Positions 1 to 11,700 of a stretch of 64,000 bases of DNA are shown piece by piece (within the stretch, counting starts at the first letter, position 1; every line of letters begins with the position of its first letter). The stretch lies in NCBI GenBank assembly GCA_051530055.1, contig CM121341.1:1-64000 (forward strand). The letters run 5' to 3'. The notes beneath the pieces were generated by a model that did not search any database, was not told where the DNA came from, and saw only the letters and a program-made list of their open reading frames with translations. Position numbers and translations under genes: made by a program. The DNA is from Neoechinorhynchus agilis. Its lineage: Eukaryota; Acanthocephala.

Positions 1-1020
1 AGAGAATGTCATCTGAATCCGAAAGAAACAGTTGAACATTATCGTCGCTTATTCGAAGGGAACGTCCAACCTGCGAGTCTGCCAAAGAGTACCGTTGCAA
101 ATGAACAGCAGTCTCCAGAGGAACGTTGGCCGGTCATCACAACGGTGGAAGTCGAAGATGCCCTCAAAAGCATCAAGCCTTCAAGCGCATCGGGTCCGGA
201 TAAGATAACGGTTCGAGATGTTCGAGCCTTCGATCCGTTACTTCTGGGTATGACGTTGCTCTTTAACTTCGTCATGCAACACGGAGGGCCGCCACAATTG
301 TGGAATGAGTCCAAAACTATCTTGTTGCCCAAATCAAGCGCGTCACCGGAGAAGCTGCAAACTCAGGGCGGTTGGAGACCGATTACGATCTCCTCCATTT
401 TGATGCGTGTCTTGCACCGCATCATTCTAAAGCGGCTTCGAAGAGTATGCTTTCTGGACGCTGGACAAACGGCGTTTGACCCGTCGGCCTGTATGGCTAA
501 CCTACTCACTCTTCGGAGTGTTGTTAGAGAAAAGCGGGCAAACAGGAAACCTCTTGCAGTAGCTGTGCTCGACATAAAGAGTGCCTTCGACACTGTTTCA
601 CATGCTGCAATAGAGGAGTCACTTCGTAAAATAGGGTGTCCTCACTATCTGCAAAGATACGTGATGAGCTCTTACTGCGACAGCAGTACGAAGATCCGTA
701 TGCCCAACGCCAGACCGTCAGATCCTATTAGCTTCCGGAGAGGAGTAAAGCAAGGGGATCCCCTCTCCCCCTTGCTATTCGCGCTGTGTGTAGACGAGGC
801 ACTGCAGGAAGTTCGAAGACTTGATTTAGGTGTTCAGCTTAAAGGGAACGTTCGTCTGTCGCATCTTGTATACGCAGATGACGTTCTCCTGATGGCTGAT
901 AACTACGATAATCTACAAAAAATGATTGACACACTGCGGGGCAAGCTCAGAGAGAAGGACCTTATACTGAGTGCAGAAAAGTGTCAGACATATAGGCATC
1001 CTATAGGTGCAACAAAATGA
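1..1020 (+). CDS. R2 polyprotein, reverse-transcriptase fingers and palm (N-terminal part off-window)
   Basis: The frame is open from base 1, so this is the middle of the R2 ORF, and no start codon need lie here. Visible RT blocks in order: SSASGPDKITVRDVRAF (fingers), ESKTILLPKS, GGWRPITISSILMRVLHR, the box A region AVLDIKSAFDTVSH with its catalytic Asp, RGVKQGDPLSPLLFALCVD (box B) and LVYADDVLLMAD (box C, catalytic YADD intact). The frame stops at 1018-1020 just after the KCQTYRH segment. In the copy at 60391-61698 the same segment continues straight into the thumb, so a frameshift near 1005 separates this part from the next ORF. The polymerase core otherwise looks intact. Confidence 0.9.
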   Translation, partial: RECHLNPKETVEHYRRLFEGNVQPASLPKSTVANEQQSPEERWPVITTVEVEDALKSIKPSSASGPDKITVRDVRAFDPLLLGMTLLFNFVMQHGGPPQLWNESKTILLPKSSASPEKLQTQGGWRPITISSILMRVLHRIILKRLRRVCFLDAGQTAFDPSACMANLLTLRSVVREKRANRKPLAVAVLDIKSAFDTVSHAAIEESLRKIGCPHYLQRYVMSSYCDSSTKIRMPNARPSDPISFRRGVKQGDPLSPLLFALCVDEALQEVRRLDLGVQLKGNVRLSHLVYADDVLLMADNYDNLQKMIDTLRGKLREKDLILSAEKCQTYRHPIGATK

Positions 1021-2298
1021 TTATCGATAGAGAATCGTCGGTAGAGATCGAAGGGGTGTTGCTGACAGCAATTAAGGAAGGGGACCCGGTGAAATACCTA
1101 GGTGGTACTCCCTGGAAAGAGACCACTCTAGATGAAGGACTGGCGTTGTTAGGCACCCTCTTTGAAGCGACAAAACGGGCACAACTCTCACCGACTCAGG
1201 CCGCCCACCTGCTGAACGACTATGCAGTGCCATCCCTGGTGGCTAGGCTCGAAGCCTCCTGGGACATATCGTCTACCAATCTTAGGCGTATCGACGAGCA
1301 GTGGAGGTCAAAGCTGAAGAAGCTCCTTATGCTGCCAAGGAATCTCAGCGAAGGTGCATTCAACCTACCGCTTTCAAAAGGTGGACTAGGGTTCCGATCT
1401 CTTGTCCACGAAGTAGAAACTACGAGGCTCCGAGCCGTGAGAGCGGTCATTGACAAGTTTGGATGCGCCATTGACCTTCACAAAGAGATCGGCCAATTAA
1501 CGGACTACTTCGGCAAAATGGGTGAAAAGCGTGAGCTGCATCAAATCTCTCCAAACAAAGCCTTCATTGACCATCGCATAAAAACATGGAGAGAGGCGAT
1601 AACGCAATCGCAAGGGTTTGAATGTTTCACGAATGGTTTGGTGGATCGCAGTCTGATAACGTTTCGTTATCGCCAAGACCGTCACCATTCGTACGTGGAG
1701 CATGTCAAACTAAGATTCCAATTGCTGGAGGTCGGTTCTGTTTTGAGCCGAATGGACCATCAGCGCGGTAGAGCATGTAGGCATTGTACTGCACCGGTTG
1801 AATCCTGTGCTCACGTACTCAACGGATGTGATTACACTTCTTCCGCAATGACCCGACGCCATGACAAGGTGCAGTCGCGCCTTGTGTGGACGTTAGCGAA
1901 GAGACCTGGAGCGCATTATGAGTGTAGGGAACAGAACCGATTTCATAACGAAAAAGGTGACTTGTTCAAACCCGACCTCATTTTGAGCGACAGGAACTCA
2001 GGGAAAGTGTATATTGCGGACGTTGCAGTCTACTACGAGACAGGTGAAGATCGCGCGGAAGCCGTCATGAAGGGTAAAGAGGATAAATACGCATCCATTG
2101 TTCCGATAGTTGCGAGAGAACTGAATGTACCTGAGCATAAAGTCTCCACTATCGGTCTTGCAGTGGGTTCGCGTGGCACTTATAGCAACTCTTTACTTCG
2201 CCGCCTGAAGCTCCTCTCAATAGGTCAGCGAACAGCGCTGAACATGGCCAGAACTGCTGCCGAGCAATCCCTTATGGTGTTCCATGATAAATGCGTCA
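1..2298 (+). mobile_element. R2 retrotransposon, 5' part outside the window, inserted at the 28S R2 site
   Basis: Non-LTR retrotransposon of the R2 clade, which nicks 28S rRNA genes with its own endonuclease and primes reverse transcription there. The window opens inside the ORF, after the N-terminal zinc fingers. The RT, thumb, CCHC knuckle and endonuclease follow in R2 order. The 3' end joins 28S sequence at the canonical R2 position (gccaaatgcctcg), so this is a site-specific insertion. There is almost no 3' UTR: the reading frame runs into 28S. A tail motif ataaatgc just before the junction is shared with the copies ending at 47292 and 59552. One frameshift near 1005-1017 is the only visible lesion, so the copy is young. 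Confidence 0.93.
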
Positions 2299-2299
2299 A

Positions 2300-2321
<22 letters not shown>
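1017..2321 (+). CDS. R2 polyprotein, RT thumb, CCHC knuckle and restriction-like endonuclease
   Basis: Continuation of the R2 ORF after a frameshift; the ATG at 1017 is probably not a true start. The first ~30 codons rejoin the family consensus at EGDPVKYLGGTPWK. The thumb follows (LSPTQAAHLLNDYAVPSLVARL, then KLKKLLMLPRNLSEGAFNLPLSKGGLGF). The C-terminal domain has the R2 knuckle CRHCTAPVESCAHVLNGC (C-X2-C-X8-H-X4-C) and an endonuclease core with KPDLILSD and YIADVAVYYE, the PD..D signature of R2 endonucleases. The last residues, after KCVKAK, are encoded by 28S sequence, and the stop TAA (2319-2321) lies inside 28S. The family's usual 3' UTR is missing. Confidence 0.9.
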
Positions 2322-2330
<9 letters not shown>

Positions 2331-2374
2331 TGCATGAATGGATTATTGAGATTCCTACTGTCCCTGTCTGCAGC

Positions 2375-2408
<34 letters not shown>

Positions 2409-2415
2409 GAGTAAC

Positions 2416-2453
<38 letters not shown>

Positions 2454-2822
2454 AGTCTCTGTGAAGAAACATGATGGGCGTAGAATAGGTGGGAGGCCGC
2501 GCCGGTGAAATACCACTACCATCATTGTTTCTTTACTTACTCAGTGATTCAGGTAGCGTTAATTCGCTAATTGCGATATATAATCCTTTCTTTAGTGTCG
2601 AAGGAGTGTCTGGTCTGAGAACACAGACTGATTGGGAGTTTGACTGGGGCGGTACATCTGTTAAAACCTAACGCAGGTGTCCTAAGGCAATCTCAGCGTG
2701 GACAGAAACCTCGCATAGAGCGAAAGGGCAAAAGATTGCTTGATCTTGATTTTCAGTACGAATAAAGACAATGAAAGTTTGGCTTGTCGATCATTTTGAA
2801 TTTTACGAGTTTTAAGCAAGAT

Positions 2823-2861
<39 letters not shown>

Positions 2862-2884
2862 GGCCAAGCGTCCACAGCGACGTC

Positions 2885-2922
<38 letters not shown>

Positions 2923-2965
2923 GGATGCAAAAGTCCCATAGCGTTGGATTGTTCACCCATTAATA

Positions 2966-3003
<38 letters not shown>

Positions 3004-3481
3004 TAGTTTTACCCTACTGTTGAGCTGGTTGTTGTAATAGCAATCTTGCTAAGTACGAGAGGAACCGCAGGTTTGGACATCAGGTACACGCACTCGGTCG
3101 AGAGGCCGATGGTGCGAAGCTTCGTCCGCAGGATTACGACTGAACGCCTCTAAGTCGGAAGCCTACCTAGGAGCAACAACACTAATGCGCACTAGGCGGT
3201 CTGGATTTTTTACAAATGCGAGAACGAGCGAAGTTTTCCACGCGGAAATTACGTTTCTTCTCGACGATTTATCCGCCGCGGCGACTTTATCATCTGCGCT
3301 CAGTGTCTACTTATAAAATGAATTGACCAGCGTAGTTGGCAGCCGTGTTTAATATCTCGCTGTACTTGTGCGTTAAATCATTTGCAGACGACTTAATTCT
3401 CGGTAAACGTGTCGTAAATAGTAGAGTAGCCACCAAACTGCGAACTATTGAGACTTATCGTTTTAACCGGGGGATTTGTGT
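2299..3481 (+). rRNA. 28S rRNA, 3' part downstream of the R2 site
   Basis: Large-subunit rRNA from the R2 target site to the gene's 3' end. Conserved metazoan blocks are recognisable: ccaagggaacgggcttgg, ggaggccgcgccggtgaaat, the peptidyl-transferase region around 2830 (cacagggataactggcttgt), the sarcin-ricin loop agtacgagaggaaccgcagg near 3052, and the terminal domain from about 3365 (taaatcatttgcagacgact) to about 3481. The expansion segment at 2540-2600 is AT-rich. The end point is by similarity to the usual 3' end of animal 28S, with about 10 bp uncertainty. Short open frames across it are chance. This copy is split from its 5' half by the R2 insertion. Confidence 0.94.
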
Positions 3482-3720
3482 GCTAAAGACACACGTCACC
3501 CATCCATATCCCCCGAGTGACGCAATAGTGCACAGACTTGATAGAAAATGCTTCAGAAATGACAACGCCTATGCTTCAAAGTACGAAACTTCTTATGCTG
3601 TGACGATTATGATGGTCCGATCAACAACCTTGAAGTAGGATGGCGCGGTCGAGAAGCATATGATGTGTGCTATGACGTGATAATAGGGGGATATCCGGTG
3701 TGAAACTTAAAGTCTCGTGA
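3482..3720 (+). other. Start of rDNA spacer (3' external spacer) after 28S
   Basis: Unique, non-coding sequence between the 28S 3' end and the first spacer repeat. It contains gacacacgtcacc, a run of five C near 3510 and ggggatatccgg near 3688. In position it is the place for 28S 3'-end processing or Pol I termination signals, but I recognise no specific terminator. The same sequence recurs inverted at 14127-14365. Confidence 0.6.
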
Positions 3721-6700
3721 CGTAAGCAATGTAAATGTGTTGAACGGGGTTCAAAACCTGGGTATATATGAGGGAGACCCTCCATCGGGATCCCTCTCAA
3801 GGCAAAGCATAGGACAGGCTATGCAAGGTTGTGCTAGACTGTGACGTCATTGATAGCTCTCTGAGCGCGACAGAGAAGCATGTGGTATAAAAAAAGGGTT
3901 CATGCTGGTGTGACATAATTGAACGCTCTATGAGCTGGGCCGAGAATCGTGAGGTATAAAAAGGTTCATGTTGTTGACCTAATTGATAGCTCTCTGAGAA
4001 CGGCAGAGAAGCAAGAGGTGTCAGGTATGTGACGTAAGCAAGGTTGGCAAAAATGTCGAATGTTGACATATACACGGAAGAAAAATATTCAAAATTGAGA
4101 AAATGCTTAGTCTTATGACGTAAGCAATGTAAATGTGTTGAACGGGGTTCAAAACCTGGGTATACATGAGGGAGACCCTCCATCGGGATCCCTCTCAAGG
4201 CAAAGCATAGGACAGGCTATGCAAGGTTGTGCTAGACTGTGACGTCATTGATAGCTCTCTGAGCGCGACAGAGAAGCATGTGGTATAAAAAAGGGTTCAT
4301 GCTGGTGTGACATCATTGAACGCTCTATGAGCTGGGCCGAGAATCGTGAGGTATAAAAAGGTTCATGTTGTTGACCTAATTGATAGCTCTCTGAGAACGG
4401 CAGAGAAGCAAGAGGTGTCAGGTATGTGACGTAAGCAAGGTTGGCAAAAATGTCGAATGTTGACATATACACGGAAGAAAAATATTCAAAATTGAGAAAA
4501 TGCTTAGTCTTATGACGTAAGCAATGTAAATGTGTTGAACGGGGTTCAAAACCTGGGTATACATGAGGGAGACCCTCCATCGGGATCCCTCTCAAGGCAA
4601 AGCATAGGACAGGCTATGCAAGGTTGTGCTAGACTGTGACGTCATTGATAGCTCTCTGAGCGCGACAGAGAAGCATGTGGTATAAAAAAGGGTTCATGCT
4701 GGTGTGACATCATTGAACGCTCTATGAGCTGGGCCGAGAATCGTGAGGTATAAAAAGGTTCATGTTGTTGACCTAATTGATAGCTCTCTGAGAACGGCAG
4801 AGAAGCAAGAGGTGTCAGGTATGTGACGTAAGCAAGGTTGGCAAAAATGTCGAATGTTGACATATACACGGAAGAAAAATATTCAAAATTGAGAAAATGG
4901 TCTTATGACGTAAGCAATGTAAATGTGTGAGGTAATGTGTTGAACGGGGTTCAAAACCTGGGTATACATGAGGGAGACCCTCCATCGGGATCCCTCTCAA
5001 GGCAAAGCATAGGACAGGCTATGCAAGGTTGTGCTGGACTGTGACGTCAACAAAAGCATGTGGTATAAAAAAAAGGGTTCATGCTGGTGTGACATAATTG
5101 AACGCTCTATGAGCTGGGCCGAGAAGACATAAGGTTCATGTTGACCTAATTGATAGCTCTCTGAGAACGGCAGAGAAGCAAGAGGTGTCAGGTATGTGAC
5201 GTAAGCAAGGTTGGCAAAAATGTCGAATGTTGACATATACACGGAAAAAAATATTCAAAATTGAGAAAATGCTTAGTCTTATGACGTAAGCAATGTAAAT
5301 GTGTTGAACGGGGTTCAAAACCTGGGTATACATGAGGGAGACCCTCCATCGGGATCCCTCTCAAGGCAAAGCATAGGACAGGCTATGCAAGGTTGTGCTA
5401 GACTGTGACGTCATTGATAGCTCTCTGAGCGCGACAGAGAAGCATGTGGTATAAAAAAGGGTTCATGCTGGTGTGACATCATTGAACGCTCTATGAGCTG
5501 GGCCGAGAATCGTGAGGTATAAAAAGGTTCATGTTGTTGACCTAATTGATAGCTCTCTGAGAACGGCAGAGAAGCAAGAGGTGTCAGGTATGTGACGTAA
5601 GCAAGGTTGGCAAAAATGTCGAATGTTGACATATACACGGAAGAAAAATATTCAAAATTGAGAAAATGCTTAGTCTTATGACGTAAGCAATGTAAATGTG
5701 TTGAACGGGGTTCAAAACCTGGGTATACATGAGGGAGACCCTCCATCGGGATCCCTCTCAAGGCAAAGCATATGCAAGGTTGACACGTCATTGATAGCTC
5801 TCTGAGAACGACAGAGAAGCATGTGTAAAAAAAGGGTTCTCTGATGTGACATCATTGAACGCTCTATGAGCTGGGCCGAGCAAAAAGGTGGCCTAATTGA
5901 TAGCTCTCTGAGAACGGCAGAGAAGCATGTTATGTGATAACTGGTGTGACGTAATTGAAAGCTCTATGTGACTGTGAAAAAAAGGGTTCATGATGGTGTG
6001 ACGTAATTGAAAGGCTCTATGAGCTGGGCCGAGAATCGTGCGGTGCATAAAAGGTTCATGTTGTTGACCTAATTGATAGCTCTCTGAGAACGACAGAGAA
6101 GCATGTGGTATGTGACGTAAAAGGGGCAATGATGGTGTGACATATTGAAAGCTCTATGAGCTGGGCCGAGAATTGAGGTGCAAAAAGGTTCATGTTGTTG
6201 ACCTAATTGATAGCTCTCTGAGAACGACAGAGAAGCACCTGGGTATCATGAGGTGACAATTGCTCTCAAGAAAGCTGGTGGTGTGCAAAAAGGACGTCAT
6301 TGATAGCTCTCTGAGCGCGACAGAGAAGCATGTGGTATAAAAAAGGGTTCATGCTGGTGTGACATAATTGAACGCTCTATGAGCTGGGCCGAGAATCGTG
6401 AGGATAAAAAATTCATGTTGTTGACCTAATTGATAGCTCTCTGAGAAAGAGAAGCAAGAGGTGTAGGTATGTGACGTAAGCAAGGTTGGCAAAAATGTGA
6501 ATGTTGACATATACACGGAAGAAAAATATTCAAAATTGTGCTTAGTCTTATGACGTAAGCAATGTAAATGTGTGAACGGGGTTCAAAACCTGGGTATACA
6601 TGAGGGAGACCCTCCATCGGGATCCCTCTCAAGGCAAAGCATAGGACAGGCTATGCAAGGTTGTGCTAGACTGTGACGTCATTGATAGCTCTCTGAGCGC

Positions 6701-8380
6701 GACAGAGAAGCATGTGGTATAAAAAAAGGGTTCATGCTGGTGTGACATAATTGAACGCTCTATGAGCTGGGCCGAGAATCGTGAGGTATAAAAAGGTTCA
6801 TGTTGTTGACCTAATTGATAGCTCTCTGAGAACGGCAGAGAAGCAAGAGGTGTCAGGTATGTGACGTAAGCAAGGTTGGCAAAAATGTCGAATGTTGACA
6901 TATACACGGAAGAAAAATATTCAAAATTGAGAAAATGCTTAGTCTTATGACGTAAGCAATGTAAATGTGTTGAACGGGGTTCAAAACCTGGGTATACATG
7001 AGGGAGACCCTCCATCGGGATCCCTCTCAAGGCAAAGCATAGGACAGGCTATGCAAGGTTGTGCTAGACTGTGACGTCATTGATAGCTCTCTGAGCGCGA
7101 CAGAGAAGCATGTGGTATAAAAAAGGGTTCATGCTGGTGTGACATAATTGAACGCTCTATGAGCTGGGCCGAGAATCGTGAGGTATAAAAAGGTTCATGT
7201 TGTTGACCTAATTGATAGCTCTCTGAGAACGGCAGAGAAGCAAGAGGTGTCAGGTATGTGACGTAAGCAAGGTTGGCAAAAATGTCGAATGTTGACATAT
7301 ACACGGAAGAAAAATATTCAAAATTGAGAAAATGCTTAGTCTTATGACGTAAGCAATGTAAATGTGTTGAACGGGGTTCAAAACCTGGGTATACATGAGG
7401 GAGACCCTCCATCGGGATCCCTCTCAAGGCAAAGCATAGGACAGGCTATGCAAGGTTGTGCTAGACTGTGACGTCATTGATAGCTCTCTGAGCGCGACAG
7501 AAAGCATGTAAAAAAGGGTTCATGATGGTGTGACATAATTGAACGCTCTATGAGCTGGGCCGAGAAACGTGCGGTGCAAAAAGGTTCATGTTGTTGACCT
7601 AATTGATAGCTCTCTGAGAACGACAGAGAAGCATGTGGTAAAAAAGGTTCATGATGTATGTGACGTAATTGAAAGCTCTATGACGTGAGCTGGTCCGAGT
7701 AATATGGTGCGGTGCAAAAAGGTTCATGTTGTTGACCTAATTGATAGCTCTCTGAGAACGACAGAGAAGCATGTGGTAAAAAAAGGGTTCATGCTGGTGT
7801 GACATCATAAATGAGCTGGGCCGAGAAACGTGCGGTCATGTTGTTGACCTAATTGAAAGCTCTCTGAGAACGCTGGTCTGTGAGCTTCATGATGCGGTGC
7901 AAAAAGGTTCATGTTGTTGACCTAATTGAAGCTCTGAGGGTTCATGTGCATGAAAAGGTTCATGTTGTTGACCTAATTGATAGCTCTCTGAGAACGACAG
8001 AGAAGCATGTGGTAAAAAGGGTTCATGATTATGTGACGTAATTGAAAGGTCTGTGAGCTGGTCCGAGAAAGGCGGTGCAAAAAGGTTCATGTTGTTGACC
8101 TAATTGATAGCTCTCTGAGAACGACAGAAAGCATGTGGTAAAAAGGGTTCATGATTATGTGACGTAATTGAAAGCTGTGAGCTGGTCCGAGAAAGTGTGC
8201 AAAAAGGTTCAAAATTGATAGCTCTCTGAGGTTCATGATGGTGTGACGTAATTGAAAGCTCTATGAGCTGGTCCGAGCAGCCTGTGGTGCAAAAGGTTCA
8301 CGTTGTTGACCTAATTGATAGCTCTCTGAGCGCGACAGAGAAGCGTGTGGCATTAACATATCGATGTCAATCTATCAATC
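3721..8380 (+). repeat. rDNA intergenic-spacer tandem repeats, left arm
   Basis: Two tiers of repetition. Outer units are about 397 bp (for example 6634-7030 and 7031-7427), about nine in number, some shortened or scrambled. Each has three short subrepeats plus a ~195 bp segment containing gcataggacaggctatgc. The subrepeats alternate: type A (ttgatagctctctgag) and type B (ttgaacgctctatgagctgg), each about 66-68 bp. Toward the inner end (about 7480-8340) the array is only A/B dimers of ~134 bp. Every full unit carries tgacgtca, tgacgtaa, and tataaaaa followed by ggttcatg. Such arrays usually act as spacer promoters or enhancers for Pol I; that role is inferred. Antisense frames of 116-133 codons repeat with the unit and are not genes. 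Confidence 0.9.
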
Positions 8381-8722
8381 GATACAACGTTCGCAAAGGC
8401 ACAGTTTCGGTATCGAACCGAAACACAAAATATCTCAGCTTCAACCAAGAAGGATATTCAACATCCGTTTACGCCATTTATATGAGTAAACAACAGTTCT
8501 AACTGACCCGTAGGTCAGATAATTTTCCACGCATAACGCCATCAAGTGGCATTTCCGCCAATATTTACAGCCCAACCACCAGCTACTTAGAGTTCAACAA
8601 CATCTAAGTAAGCATTCCGTAATCACATCAATCCAATAATGTGACCTATAAACCGCTAGCGCCAACTAACAGTTTTAACTGCCACCAATTTAAATCAATC
8701 ACAAACACAATATCAATGAATT
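8381..8722. other. Unique hairpin-rich loop at the centre of the rDNA palindrome
   Basis: 342 bp of single-copy sequence between the two inverted spacer arms. The arms meet it through cattaacatatcgatgtcaa on the left and its reverse complement on the right (8723-8755). It contains short perfect hairpins: 8404-8411 with 8417-8424 (gtttcggt/accgaaac, 5-nt loop) and 8503-8508 with 8513-8518 (ctgacc/ggtcag, 4-nt loop). There is no credible gene; an open frame from the left arm into the loop is chance. Confidence 0.75.
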
Positions 8723-11700
8723 GATTGATAGATTGACATCGATATGTTAATGCCACACGCTTCTCTGTCGCGCTCAGAGAGCTATCAATTAGGTCAACAA
8801 CGTGAACCTTTTGCACCACAGGCTGCTCGGACCAGCTCATAGAGCTTTCAATTACGTCACACCATCATGAACCCTTTTTACCACATGCTTCTCTGTCGTT
8901 CTCAGAGAGCTATCAATTAGGTCAACAACATGAACCTTTTTGCACCGCACCTTTCTCGGACCAGCTCACAGACCTTTCAATTACGTCACATAATCATGAA
9001 CCCTTTTTACCACATGCTTCTCTGTCGTTCTCAGAGAGCTATCAATTAGGTCAACAACATGAACCTTTTTGCACCGCACGTTCCTCGGACCAGCTCACAG
9101 ACCTTTCAATTACGTCACATAATCATGAACCCTTTTTACCACATGCTTCTCTGTCGTTCTCAGAGAGCTATCAATTAGGTCAACAACATGAACCTTTTTG
9201 CACCGCACCTTTCTCGGACCAGCTCACAGACCTTTCAATTACGTCACATAATCATGAACCCTTTTTACCACATGCTTCTCTGTCGTTCTCAGAGAGCTAT
9301 CAATTAGGTCAACAACATGAACCTTTTGCACCGCACGTTCCTCGGACCAGCTCACAGACCTTTCAATTACGTCACATAATCATGAACCCTTTTTACAACA
9401 TGCTTCTCTGTCGTTCTCAGAGAGCTATCAATTAGGTCAACAACATGAACCTTTTTGCACCGCACGTTTCTCGGCCCAGCTCATAGAGCGTTCAATTATG
9501 TCACACCAGCATGAACCCTTTTTTATACCACATGCTCTCTGTCGCGCGCTCAGAGAGCTATCAATGACGTCACAGTCTAGCACAACCTTGCATAGCCTGT
9601 CCTATGCTTTGCCTTGAGAGGGATCCCGATGGAGGGTCTCCCTCATGTATACCCAGGTTTTGAACCCCGTTCAACACATTTACATTGCTTACGTCATAAG
9701 ACTAAGCATTTTCTCAATTTTGAATATTTTTCTTCCGTGTATATGTCAACATTCGACATTTTTGCCAACCTTGCTTACGTCACATACCTGACACCTCTTG
9801 CTTCTCTGCCGTTCTCAGAGAGCTATCAATTAGGTCAACAACATGAACCTTTTTATACCGCACGATTCTCGGCCCAGCTCATAGAGCGTTCAATTATGTC
9901 ACACCAGCATGAACCCTTTTTTATACCACATGCTTCTCTGTCGCGCTCAGAGAGCTATCAATGACGTCACAGTCTAGCACAACCTTGCATAGCCTGTCCT
10001 ATGCTTTGCCTTGAGAGGGATCCCGATGGAGGGTCCTCATGTATACCCAGGTTTTGAACCCCGTTCAACACATTTACATTGCTTACGTCATAAGACTAAG
10101 CATTTTCTCAATTTTGAATATTTTTCTTCCGTGTATATGTCAACATTCGACATTTTTGCCAACCTTGCTTACGTCACATACCTGACACCTCTTGCTTCTC
10201 TGCCGTTCTCAGAGAGCTATCAATTAGGTCAACAACATGAACCTTTTTATACCTCACGATTCTCGGCCCAGCTCATAGAGCGTTCAATTGTCACACCAGC
10301 ATGAACCCTTTTTTTATACCACATGCTTCTCTGTCGCGCTCAGAGAGCTATCAATGACGTCACAGTCTAGCACAACCTTGCATAGCCTGTCCTATGCTTT
10401 GCCTTGAGAGGGATCCCGATGGAGGGTCTCCCTCATGTATACCCAGGTTTTGAACCCCGTTCAACACATTTACATTGCTTACGTCATAAGACTAAGCATT
10501 TTCTCAATTTTGAATATTTTTCTTCCGTGTATGTCAACATTCGACATTTTTGCCAACCTTGCTTACGTCACATACCTGACACCTCTTGCTTCTCTGCCGT
10601 TCTCAGAGAGCTATCAATTAGGTCAACAACATGAACCTTTTTGCACCGCACGATTCTCGGCCCAGCTCATAGAGCGTTCAATTATGTCACACCAGCATGA
10701 ACCCTTTTTTTATACCACATGCTTCTCTGTCGCGCTCAGAGAGCTATCAATGACGTCACAGTCTAGCACAACCTTGCATAGCCTGTCCTATGCTTTGCCT
10801 TGAGAGGGATCCCGATGGAGGGTCTCCCTCATGTATACCCAGGTTTTGAACCCCGTTCAACACATTTACATTGCTTACGTCATAAGACTAAGCAATTTCA
10901 ACAATTTTGAATATTTTTCTTCCGCATGTCAACATTCGACATTTCATGCCAACCTTGCTTACGTCACATACCTGACACTTCTTGCTTCTCTGCCGTTCTC
11001 AGAGAGCTATCAATTAGGTCAACAACATGATACCGCACGATTCTCGGCCCAGCTCATAGAGCGTTCAATTATGTCACACCAGCATGAACCCTTTTTTTAT
11101 ACCACATGCTTCTCTGTCGCGCTCAGAGAGCTATCAATTAGGTCAACAACGTGAACCTTTTTGCACCGCAAGCTGCTCGGACCAGCTCATAGAGCTTTCA
11201 ATTACGTCACACCATCATGAACCCTTTTTACCACATGCTTCTCTGTCGTTCTCAGAGAGCTATCAATTAGGTCAACAACATGAACCTTTTTGCACCGCAC
11301 CTTTCTCGGACCAGCTCATAGAGCTTTCAATTACGTCACACCATCATGAACCCTTTTTTGATACCACATGCTTCTCTGTCGTTCTCAGAGAGCTATCAAT
11401 TAGGTCAACAACATGAACCTTTTTGCACCGCAGGCTCCTCGGACCAGCTCATAGAGCTTTCAATTACGTCACACCATCATGAACCCTTTTTACCACATGC
11501 TTCTCTGTCGTTCTCAGAGAGCTATCAATTAGGTCAAATACCGCACGATGAGCCTGTTCACGAGAGAGCTATCAATGACGTCACCGATTGCATAGCCTGT
11601 CCTATGCTTTGCCTTGAGAGGGATCCCGATTCATGTATACCCAGACCTTTTTGCACCGCACACCAGCTCATAGAACCTTTCAATTACATCACATAATCAT

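Noticed and set aside
2753-3006. Overlapping ORFs of 61 and 67 codons in both rDNA copies
   Set aside because: Inside the peptidyl-transferase region of 28S; chance frames in rRNA.
3336-3638. 100-codon ORF, duplicated at 14208-14510
   Set aside because: Lies across the 28S 3' terminal domain and adjoining spacer; conserved because the rRNA is, not as protein.
4530-4570. A real tRNA gene at the B-box-like motif
   Set aside because: The T-stem pairs poorly, no convincing A box or acceptor stem is found, and it is repeated in every spacer unit.
3797-7427. Recurrent 116-133 codon minus-strand ORFs (MRGIPMEGLPHVYPGFEPRS...) and their mirror copies at 9614-14049
   Set aside because: They are the spacer unit read antisense. 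The unit length (~397 bp) is not a multiple of three, so the frame ends once per unit; conservation follows DNA repetition, not coding selection.
8263-8502. 79-codon ORF entering the palindrome loop
   Set aside because: Shares its first half with the inverted copy at 8646-8840 but diverges exactly at the loop boundary; no protein similarity and repeat-derived.
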